A stretch of 6,235 bases of DNA from Rickettsiella sp. (GTDB lineage Bacteria > Pseudomonadota > Gammaproteobacteria > Diplorickettsiales > Diplorickettsiaceae), in assembly GCA_031119195.1 (NCBI GenBank), contig JAVHYG010000100.1:1-6235 (forward strand), written 5' to 3'. Shown piece by piece: positions 1-4,957 of this stretch (its first letter is position 1; each line of letters opens with the position of its first letter). The notes under the pieces are model-generated. The model did not search any database. It was not told the origin of the DNA and saw nothing but the letters and a program-made list of their open reading frames with translations. The translations under genes were made by a program, and so were the position numbers.

Positions 1-838
1 GCCATTTTCCACTCATAACCCGTTGCTGACCTGCTAAATCTTTATGGTGTTGTAGTGTATGATACCCCCATTCCAAAAACAATCGACTCACTAACGCTGC
101 TTGCTCATAACCATGTTCTAAAAACAAAGTGCCTCCCATCAAGAGGTGATGGCGTGATGTACGAATGATTGTCTCAATGTGGCATAAACCGTTTTCTCCG
201 GCAAATAAAGCCATTTTTGGTTCAAAAGCTAAACCTAATTCAGTTTGAAAATGTGGATCATTATTAACAAGATACGGTGGATTACTTACGATCATATCGA
301 AATATTCACCTTTTAGAAAAGCACCACACCAATCTCCCTGACGTAATTCAACATTTTTTAAGTCGTAGCGACTTCTATTCTTTTCAGCCACTTGTAAAGC
401 ATCATGCGAATAGTCAGTCGCAACAATTTGCCAACTAGGTCTTTCACTTGCTAATGCTAAGGCAATTGCACCTGATCCAGTCCCTAAATCAGCTATCTTT
501 CTTTCGTTATTTGTGTTGTTTTGCAATAAAAGCTGGACTAATAATTCAGTTTCTGGACGTGGAACAAGAACAGCAGGATTGACATCTAATAATAAAGACC
601 AAAACTCCTGTTGTGCTAATAAATAAGCGATCGGCTCGCCTGTTTTACGACGATTTATACTGCTTTCTACCGACTGTTGTTGTGTAATTGACAACACTGT
701 AGAAGGAGATTGACTATAAAGTTGCGCGCGGGTAAGCCCTAATGCAGCGGCTAATAAAAGTTCAGCATCTAAATGGGGTGTCGTACTGGTTGGTATTAAT
801 TCGTTGACAGACCAACGCCATAAGGATTGTAATAACAT
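1..838 (-). CDS. prmC: Peptide chain release factor N5-glutamine methyltransferase PrmC (HemK), C-terminal end cut by window edge
   Basis: I translated this frame by hand: 279 codons run from the ATG at 838 to the left edge without a stop. PrmC uses S-adenosylmethionine to methylate the glutamine of the GGQ motif in release factors RF1 and RF2 in the cytoplasm, which speeds peptide release. The N-terminal helical domain carries GEPIAYL (67-73), QEFW (77-80) and VPRPETE (92-98), all family hallmarks. The SAM-binding motif is DLGTGSG (117-123). The catalytic, glutamine-binding NPPY is at 186-189, followed by GLAFEP. The last visible residues, RVMSGKW, match the end of E. coli PrmC (277 aa), so only a few residues are missing; the next codon begins with C and is therefore not a stop. 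The start has only a weak Shine-Dalgarno (AAAGAAA region) but fits the family N-terminus. It lies downstream of prfA and a small membrane-protein gene on the same strand, a probable operon. Confidence 0.96.
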   Translation of the reverse strand, partial: MLLQSLWRWSVNELIPTSTTPHLDAELLLAAALGLTRAQLYSQSPSTVLSITQQQSVESSINRRKTGEPIAYLLAQQEFWSLLLDVNPAVLVPRPETELLVQLLLQNNTNNERKIADLGTGSGAIALALASERPSWQIVATDYSHDALQVAEKNRSRYDLKNVELRQGDWCGAFLKGEYFDMIVSNPPYLVNNDPHFQTELGLAFEPKMALFAGENGLCHIETIIRTSRHHLLMGGTLFLEHGYEQAALVSRLFLEWGYHTLQHHKDLAGQQRVMSGKW

Positions 839-906
839 TAATTTTCTTTAAAAAAAGATTGATTTTATTGTTACATACTCGTAGCTAGCTCTTATTTCAA
901 AGTAAT

Positions 907-1239
907 TTAATTACTGTTATTAGGAGTTTGCTTACGTCTTATATAAGAGACAAAAAACAAAATAAGAAATAATGGCAATAAAATAGGCAATAGAATCGGG
1001 AATAAAATAACTGCAAACACCGTCCAAAGTGCGGCTATAAACCCCAAAATAATGACGCCTGTCCATGTAATTATGAAAAATAATAAAATACTGAGACAAA
1101 AGAAAAACACCGAAGCCACCAAAACTCCCCATACCGTTAGACTAATCGCAACCGCACCATTGAGTAAAGCAAGTGCAATGTGCCCACCAAGAATTAAAAG
1201 TAAAAAAATGATCAATGTAATCGCTAATGTTCTGAACAT
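907..1239 (-). CDS. Small polytopic membrane protein of unknown function (110 aa)
   Basis: I do not recognise this family. The protein is almost wholly hydrophobic, with about four likely transmembrane stretches near residues 5-27, 33-58, 60-80 and 82-100. The first ends around a GGH, and a proline-rich ILFPILLPILLPL run lies at 78-90. The tail RRKQTPNNSN (101-110) is basic and polar, so by the positive-inside rule the C-terminus is probably cytoplasmic. There are no obvious catalytic residues. A strong ribosome binding site (GGGGAGG) 8 nt before the ATG argues that it is really translated. It sits 57 bp after prfA and 68 bp before prmC on the same strand, so it is probably co-transcribed with them, though nothing in its sequence suggests a role in translation. 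A small envelope or stress-type membrane protein is possible but is inference. The hydrophobic composition also means that the reverse strand gives a shadow reading frame, which I discount. Confidence 0.8.
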   Translation of the reverse strand: MFRTLAITLIIFLLLILGGHIALALLNGAVAISLTVWGVLVASVFFFCLSILLFFIITWTGVIILGFIAALWTVFAVILFPILLPILLPLFLILFFVSYIRRKQTPNNSN

Positions 1240-1247
1240 AATTTAAA

Positions 1248-1254
1248 CCTCCCC
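1248..1254 (-). promoter_or_regulatory. Strong ribosome binding site of the 110-aa membrane protein gene
   Basis: Read on the minus strand this is GGGGAGG, 8 nt upstream of the ATG at 1239. It is one of the best Shine-Dalgarno sequences in the window and is the main evidence that this small unknown gene is expressed and starts at this codon. Confidence 0.75.
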
Positions 1255-1296
1255 ATACAAAGCAGCCCTTCACCAGATTACGTCTTATTCATTGTA

Positions 1297-2379
1297 TTAT
1301 TCACCCATCGCAGCCAATTTATCAGCCTGATTTTCACGGATGAGTGATTGAATAATCGGTAATAAATTCCCCTCCATAATATCAGATAATTGATATAAGG
1401 TTAGATTAATCCGATGATCCGTTAACCGGCCTTGAGGAAAGTTATAGGTTCGTATACGCTCTGAGCGATCACCACTACCCACCAAATTTCGCCGTGTTTG
1501 TGCTTCTTCCTTTTGCTGCTTCGATTGTTCTGCCGACAATAATTTAGCTTGTAATAAGGACATCGCACGTGCACGATTTTTATGCTGCGAGCGCTCATCT
1601 TGACATTCTACAACCAAACCTGAGGGTAAATGGGTAATTCGAATGGCTGAATCTGTTTTTTGCACATGCTGACCCCCTGCACCTGAAGCACGAAAGGTAT
1701 CTATTTTTAAATCAGCAGGATTTATAATGATTGCATCAATCGTTTCTATTTCGGGAAGTATCGCTACGGTACACGTGGATGTATGAACACGACCTTGTGC
1801 CTCTGTCTCAGGAACACGTTGCACACGATGTGCACCCGATTCAAATTTTAAGTAAGAATAAACATCCGTTCCAAGAATACGTGCAATAATTTCTTTAAAA
1901 CCACCTTGCTCGCTAGGACTACTATTTATAATCTCAACAGACCATCCTTGGTTTTCAGCATAACGTGAGTACATACGAAACAAATCACCCGCAAAAATTG
2001 CCGCTTCATCGCCTCCTGCTGCGGCACGAATTTCTAAAAAAATATTACGTTGATCATTAGGATCTTGTGGTAATAATAAATGCTCCAAGTCGGTTTCTAA
2101 ATTAGCTTGTTTAAGCTGCGCTGTTTTAAGTTCTTCTTCTGCTAAATGTTGTAATGCAATGTCTGGATCATGTAAACATTGTTCCGCTTGTTTTATCACA
2201 TCGAGGTTAGACTGATATTGTTGAAAACATTGTACGATTGGACCTGAACGAACATATTCCTTAGATAACTCACGAAAACGATCCTGATCATTAATAACAT
2301 CAATATCCCCTAACAACGCCGTTAGTTCTTCATAGCGCTCGACAAGTGTCGTTAATCTTTTAAGTAAAGAGCTTTTCAT
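1297..2379 (-). CDS. prfA: Peptide chain release factor 1 (RF1)
   Basis: RF1 recognises UAA and UAG in the ribosomal A site and triggers hydrolysis of peptidyl-tRNA. Numbered from the ATG at 2379 the protein is 360 aa, the same length as E. coli RF1. The codon-recognition tripeptide PxT appears as PET (190-192) within RVPETEAQGR. The peptidyl-transferase-centre motif GGQ is at 235-237 within SGAGGQHVQ. The class I release-factor blocks AAGGDEAAIFAGDLFRMYSRY, ECQDERSQHKN, GSGDRSERIRTYNFPQGR and TDHRINLTLY are all present. PxT, and not SPF, marks it as RF1 and not RF2. The open frame continues to an upstream ATG at 2424, giving a 375-aa version. I prefer 2379 because AGAGG lies 5 nt before it and its N-terminus aligns with E. 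coli RF1, whereas 2424 has no Shine-Dalgarno. It heads the cluster prfA, 110-aa membrane protein, prmC; PrmC methylates the GGQ glutamine (Q237) of this protein. Confidence 0.97.
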   Translation of the reverse strand: MKSSLLKRLTTLVERYEELTALLGDIDVINDQDRFRELSKEYVRSGPIVQCFQQYQSNLDVIKQAEQCLHDPDIALQHLAEEELKTAQLKQANLETDLEHLLLPQDPNDQRNIFLEIRAAAGGDEAAIFAGDLFRMYSRYAENQGWSVEIINSSPSEQGGFKEIIARILGTDVYSYLKFESGAHRVQRVPETEAQGRVHTSTCTVAILPEIETIDAIIINPADLKIDTFRASGAGGQHVQKTDSAIRITHLPSGLVVECQDERSQHKNRARAMSLLQAKLLSAEQSKQQKEEAQTRRNLVGSGDRSERIRTYNFPQGRLTDHRINLTLYQLSDIMEGNLLPIIQSLIRENQADKLAAMGE

Positions 2380-2382
2380 AAG

Positions 2383-2389
2383 CCCCTCT
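2383..2389 (-). promoter_or_regulatory. prfA: Ribosome binding site that decides the prfA start
   Basis: On the minus strand the sequence is AGAGGGG, with the AGAGG core 5 nt before the ATG at 2379. The alternative in-frame ATG at 2424 is preceded by TTTCACTCT, with no purine-rich ribosome binding site. This favours the internal start and the 360-aa product. Confidence 0.7.
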
Positions 2390-2466
2390 TTATACCGAAA
2401 GAAGGACTCTAAGTCGAGCTTCATAGAGTGAAAGAATATTCACTATCATTGGAAAAATAAATAATG

Positions 2467-2495
2467 ATTATCCTTACATACACTCGATATGTTTA
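2467..2495 (-). promoter_or_regulatory. Candidate sigma70-type promoter for prfA
   Basis: On the minus strand, TAAACA (4 of 6 to TTGACA; positions 2490-2495) and GATAAT (5 of 6 to TATAAT; 2467-2472) are separated by 17 bp. Transcription would start around 2460, giving a leader of about 80 nt before the ATG at 2379. The spacing is ideal and the location is right for the first gene of the cluster, but AT-rich DNA yields such matches by chance, so this is tentative. Confidence 0.35.
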
Positions 2496-2653
2496 GAACT
2501 TCAGATATTGCTAAAGCAGAGTTTTATTGCAAGCAATCGACACTTAATGTTGTAGGATGCTTCCTCAAATATAGCGATTCTATCTTCACTGCCATTTTAA
2601 ATTTTCTAATTTCTAAAGACATTCAAAAAATATACTATAAAAAAAGGGGAAAA

Positions 2654-2682
2654 TTGAATCTTAGAGATTCATAAGCTATTCT
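2654..2682 (+). promoter_or_regulatory. Candidate promoter for the secreted-protein gene
   Basis: TTGAAT (2654-2659, 4 of 6 to consensus) and TATTCT (2677-2682, 4 of 6) are spaced by 17 bp. Transcription would start near 2689, placing the 2700-2715 palindrome in a leader of about 60 nt. The -35 hexamer overlaps the palindrome at 2655-2671, a position where a repressor or activator could act. Neither hexamer is strong on its own. Confidence 0.3.
2655..2671. repeat. Perfect 7-bp inverted repeat, possible operator
   Basis: TGAATCT (2655-2661), TAG (2662-2664) and AGATTCA (2665-2671) form a perfect palindrome with a 3-bp centre. It overlaps the candidate -35 hexamer upstream of the 108-aa secreted-protein gene. 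No T-run follows, so it is not a terminator. The size and symmetry would suit a dimeric DNA-binding protein, but no regulator can be named. Confidence 0.4.
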
Positions 2683-2699
2683 GAAAAGGAGTAGACCAC

Positions 2700-2715
2700 T
2701 ATAGCGGGCGCTATA
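2700..2715. repeat. Perfect 7-bp inverted repeat with GC-rich core upstream of the secreted-protein gene
   Basis: TATAGCG (2700-2706), GG (2707-2708) and CGCTATA (2709-2715) form a perfect palindrome 33 bp before the ATG at 2749. It has the highest local GC in a very AT-rich leader, so chance is less likely than for an AT-only palindrome. As RNA the two-base loop is too tight for all seven pairs, so a DNA operator is more plausible than a hairpin. No T-run follows. Confidence 0.45.
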
Positions 2716-2748
2716 AGGTTTTACTGAATATAACCTAAGGGGAATAGT

Positions 2749-3075
2749 ATGAAAAAATTATTAGTAATGGCTTCAGCTATTTGCATGGGTTTACTAAGTA
2801 GCATCAACGTGGCTAATGCAGCCCACTCAGGCCAAAGTCCTTGTGCATTTAATGCCCACTTAGTAAAAAAAGCGGGATTCGTTTCTGGATCGTACTATGA
2901 CTCAGCGAGTATACGTCAATTATTATCCAGACTTAATGTTTCACCGCATGCTTGTACAAATATTGCATCATGCCAATATCGCTATGTATGCAGCGAATAT
3001 CATTATTTAGCAACCAATAAATTAATACCTAACCGAGGTCCAACTATTTATTGGCATACATCACAACCTTTTTAA
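2749..3075 (+). CDS. Small secreted cysteine-containing protein, unknown family (108 aa)
   Basis: I do not recognise the family. The N-terminus is a classic Sec signal peptide: KK at 2-3, a hydrophobic core at about 4-18, and a cleavage motif ANA before AHSGQ, predicted after residue 24. The single cysteine in the signal peptide (C12) does not sit in a lipobox, so a lipoprotein is unlikely. The mature part is about 84 aa with four cysteines (C32, C69, C75, C81), enough for two disulfides in the periplasm or outside the cell. It is rich in Tyr, His and Ser, with an NxxSCQYRYVCSEYHY region at 71-86. The start is supported by AAGGGGA 5 nt before the ATG. The gene ends in tandem stops (TAATAA) followed by a strong terminator, so it seems to be transcribed alone. 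The prfA cluster lies divergently to its left. A secreted virulence or envelope protein is possible, but nothing in the sequence proves either. Confidence 0.85.
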   Translation: MKKLLVMASAICMGLLSSINVANAAHSGQSPCAFNAHLVKKAGFVSGSYYDSASIRQLLSRLNVSPHACTNIASCQYRYVCSEYHYLATNKLIPNRGPTIYWHTSQPF

Positions 3076-3093
3076 TAAAAAGGCTATTCGTCT

Positions 3094-3122
3094 TATCCCT
3101 TCCTAAGGAAGGGATATTTTTT
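3094..3122 (+). terminator. Intrinsic terminator after the secreted-protein gene
   Basis: TATCCCTTCC (3094-3103) and GGAAGGGATA (3107-3116) form a perfect 10-bp stem around a TAA loop, followed at once by six T residues (3117-3122). It lies 18 bp after the stop codon of the 108-aa gene. It should end that transcript and isolate it from the transporter genes downstream. Confidence 0.92.
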
Positions 3123-3214
3123 CAAAATACGAGCTAATCCTCCTAGAAAGCACTCTAAAATTTTTCCTCTTCAAAACCTGCTACTTTACGAGTTAAGTGA
3201 CTCCATAACAAAAA

Positions 3215-3263
3215 AAAAGAACGTTTAAAATTTTTTAAAACTCTTTTTGTAGTTCGTTCTTTT
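3215..3263. repeat. Imperfect long hairpin with a 9-bp perfect outer stem
   Basis: AAAAGAACG (3215-3223) and CGTTCTTTT (3255-3263) are perfect inverted repeats with a 31-nt interior. The interior contains two smaller pairings, TTTAAA (3224-3229) with TTTAAA (3234-3239), and AACT (3239-3242) with AGTT (3251-3254). RNA from either strand could fold into a branched structure ending in a T-run. The stem is AT-rich and lies about 95 bp past a much better terminator, so its role is unclear. Confidence 0.35.
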
Positions 3264-3400
3264 CCCTTCTTTGCGCTTGTTTAAAAATTGACTTAATAGG
3301 CTCTAAGATTTGCTTGCCGATCACTAAACATAGTAGACTTTACTTTATTGTTATTATGTGTGAGACATATTGTTATCTATAAATAGTATATTGCAAGTTG

Positions 3401-3406
3401 TATAAT
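3401..3406 (+). promoter_or_regulatory. Consensus -10 hexamer, candidate promoter for the transporter permease gene
   Basis: A perfect TATAAT lies 146 bp before the permease ATG. The matching -35 position at 17-bp spacing is TATAAA, only 3 of 6 to consensus, so an activator or another -10 may be needed. It is the only consensus -10 hexamer I found between the terminator and the permease, and would give a leader of about 140 nt containing the 3442-3461 hairpin. Confidence 0.3.
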
Positions 3407-3441
3407 AATTAATCAGCTATCGATCAATAATAAATACCAGG

Positions 3442-3461
3442 CACCTTAAATAATTAAGGTG
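3442..3461. repeat. Perfect 8-bp hairpin in the permease leader
   Basis: CACCTTAA (3442-3449), loop ATAA and TTAAGGTG (3454-3461) make a perfect stem-loop about 91 bp before the permease ATG. No T-run follows, so it is not a standard terminator. It could be an operator or an mRNA leader structure. Confidence 0.45.
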
Positions 3462-3552
3462 TATCGCCATTTTCCTCATCAACCTAACTTTTTTTTAATG
3501 TTAAATTACTTAATCAAACCCTCAATCCCAGCGCAGCAAATTAGACATTGAT

Positions 3553-4689
3553 ATGACACATGCTGCTTCTCTCTCTTATCATGCAGAAAAAAAAGCGCTC
3601 TATTGTTATGGAAACTGGACACTTTTTAATATCCAGCAAAAAAAATTAGATTCGATTTTCAAATCAACTATTCGTACCTTGAAAAAACAAAGAATATTCC
3701 AACTGAGCTTGCAAACTAGTACTATCGCTAGCATGGATAGCAGTGGCGCCTGGCAACTTTATCAATGGCAAAAAAAACTTTCTGCACAGGGATTTAACGT
3801 TAAATTACACGGGTTGAAAAAACAACATTTTGCACTTTATAATGAGATACAAACTATAGCAAAAAAAATAACGCCGCTTCCCCCACATCAACATTACCGC
3901 GGTTTTGCCCTAGTAGGTAAAAAAACTGTGGACCAAATCCATGAAGTACAATCCTTTTTACACTTTATTGGTAAAACCTTTATCGAAGGCTTAAAGTCTT
4001 TAATCCAACCCGCGCAACTACGGTTTAATGCCCTCGTAAGCATTATCGAAAATACCGGTTTATTTGCGCTAGGAATCATTGCTTTATTATCATTTATGAT
4101 TGGTATTGTCTTAACATACCAAATGGGTTTTCAGTTAAAAAATTATGGGGCTAGTCTATTTGTTATCAATTTATTAGGCCTTGCCATTTTGCGCGAATTT
4201 GCCCCTTTATTGACAGCTATTATGGTTGCTGGACGCAGCGGATCTTCATTCACTGCCCAATTAGGTTTGATGAAAATAAAGGAAGAAATTGATGCATTAA
4301 AAACCATGGGGGTCTTACCCAGCAGACTTTTAATTTTACCGCGAATTTTCGGCTTAACTATCGCGCTACCTCTATTGACAATCTGGGCTGATCTTTTCGG
4401 GATATTGGGTGGCATGGCGATGACACATTCTATGTTACATATTGGCTACATAGACTTTCTACGTCGTTTCCCTAAAGTCGTTGAACTTTCCTCATTAGTT
4501 ATAGGGATAGGAAAAACACCAGTATTCGCATTAATTATTGCAAGTATTGCTTGTTTTCAAGGATTGCGTGTTCGAGGTAGTGCTGATAGCGTGGGAAAAC
4601 AAACAACACGCAGTGTCGTCCAATCTATTTTTTTTATTATTGTTGCCGATGCTCTTTTTTCCATTTTATTCAGTACACTGAATATATAA
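3553..4689 (+). CDS. mlaE: Mla-type phospholipid ABC transporter permease with N-terminal STAS domain (MlaB-MlaE fusion)
   Basis: This inner-membrane permease is the core of an MCE transporter that moves phospholipid between the inner membrane and the periplasmic MCE protein. Residues 1-105 form a STAS-like domain; the loop MDSSGAWQL (61-69) matches the STAS hDSxG motif that carries a conserved Ser/Thr (S63). In E. coli this domain is a separate protein, MlaB. An amphipathic elbow region (about 134-165) and roughly five membrane segments follow (about 169-190, 200-225, 256-290, 312-335, 355-377). MlaE hallmarks are REFAPLLTAIMVAGRSGS (214-231), KEEIDALKTMGV (243-254) and, near the end, GLRVRGSADSVG followed by TTRSVVQSIFFIIVADALF. 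The length of 378 aa is normal for STAS-fused permeases; E. coli MlaE is about 260. The ATG is the first possible one after an in-frame stop at 3511, and lacks a clear ribosome binding site. The ATPase and MCE genes follow on the same strand. Symbol given by homology; it may be a paralogue of canonical mlaE. Confidence 0.92.
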   Translation: MTHAASLSYHAEKKALYCYGNWTLFNIQQKKLDSIFKSTIRTLKKQRIFQLSLQTSTIASMDSSGAWQLYQWQKKLSAQGFNVKLHGLKKQHFALYNEIQTIAKKITPLPPHQHYRGFALVGKKTVDQIHEVQSFLHFIGKTFIEGLKSLIQPAQLRFNALVSIIENTGLFALGIIALLSFMIGIVLTYQMGFQLKNYGASLFVINLLGLAILREFAPLLTAIMVAGRSGSSFTAQLGLMKIKEEIDALKTMGVLPSRLLILPRIFGLTIALPLLTIWADLFGILGGMAMTHSMLHIGYIDFLRRFPKVVELSSLVIGIGKTPVFALIIASIACFQGLRVRGSADSVGKQTTRSVVQSIFFIIVADALFSILFSTLNI

Positions 4690-4957
4690 TGTAATATTAT
4701 CATCTTATTTTAACATCGACACAATTTAATTAACAAATTACACTTTTCTTTTTGTAATCAGTAAAAAAATAAATCCTGCGTGGCAAAATTCGTTATAAGT
4801 GTACTTGCTTGCATAAACTTCGGCGTAAGTGGCTGCGTTTTAAAACAAAAATTGCAGGTAAAAAATAAAGAATTATTTTTCTATAGTCATTGCATGTAAG
4901 GCTTCCACCAAATAACATAGTTAACTCTACACACAGTAAATCCGCTATACTCTTAGC
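4690..4957. other. 268-bp gap between permease and ATPase genes
   Basis: This is unusually long for two genes of one transporter. I see no coding frame or RNA gene I can name. It contains ATTACA and TGTAAT arms near 4738-4758, an AT-only 8-bp hairpin (AAAAATAA 4861-4868 and TTATTTTT 4873-4880), and a less AT-rich patch at about 4778-4846 with a weak ACTTGC/GTAAGT pairing. The right end carries the candidate promoter of the ATPase gene. A minus-strand frame overlapping the ATPase start has no ribosome binding site and is rejected. Confidence 0.55.
4946..4951 (+). promoter_or_regulatory. -10 hexamer placed for a leaderless ATPase mRNA
   Basis: TATACT (5 of 6 to TATAAT) ends 6 bp before the A of the ATPase ATG, so transcription would be expected to start at or within a base or two of the start codon. 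The best -35, TTAACT at 4921-4926 (4 of 6), is at a loose 19-bp spacing. No Shine-Dalgarno is present in the 22 bp before the ATG, which agrees with a leaderless message. Confidence 0.45.

Larger units (their letters stand above)
3123..3552. other. 430-bp AT-rich intergenic region without a convincing gene
   Basis: No open frame here has a start codon, ribosome binding site and usual length. The region holds a 9-bp inverted repeat (3215-3263), a consensus TATAAT (3401-3406), a perfect hairpin (3442-3461) and two overlapping minus-strand frames that translate into protein-like fragments (3155-3280 and 3235-3324). It is best described as an intergenic and leader region upstream of the transporter, perhaps containing a decayed gene end. 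Confidence 0.6.

Noticed and set aside
872..900. Possible internal promoter for prmC on the minus strand (TTGAAA, 17 bp, TATGTA)
   Set aside because: The -35 is 5 of 6 but the -10 is only 3 of 6. Co-transcription from the prfA side is the simpler reading.
901..915. Palindrome AGTAATT-T-AATTACT at the stop codon of the 110-aa gene
   Set aside because: It is AT-only, has a one-base centre, cannot fold into a stable hairpin and has no T-run. It is probably chance.
2489..2674. 61-aa plus-strand open frame between prfA and the secreted-protein gene
   Set aside because: It has no ribosome binding site, covers both candidate promoter regions, and its translation shows no recognisable domain or signal peptide.
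2749..2790. Lipoprotein signal in the 108-aa protein because of Cys12
   Set aside because: The residues before C12 (ASAI) do not form a lipobox, and a Sec cleavage motif (ANA) follows at 22-24.
3288..3293. TTGACT as a -35 element upstream of the permease
   Set aside because: No acceptable -10 occurs at 16-18 bp downstream, and it is 260 bp from the gene.
4861..4880. AAAAATAA/TTATTTTT hairpin in the permease-ATPase gap as a terminator
   Set aside because: The stem contains only A-T pairs and is not followed by a T-run, so it would be too weak to terminate.
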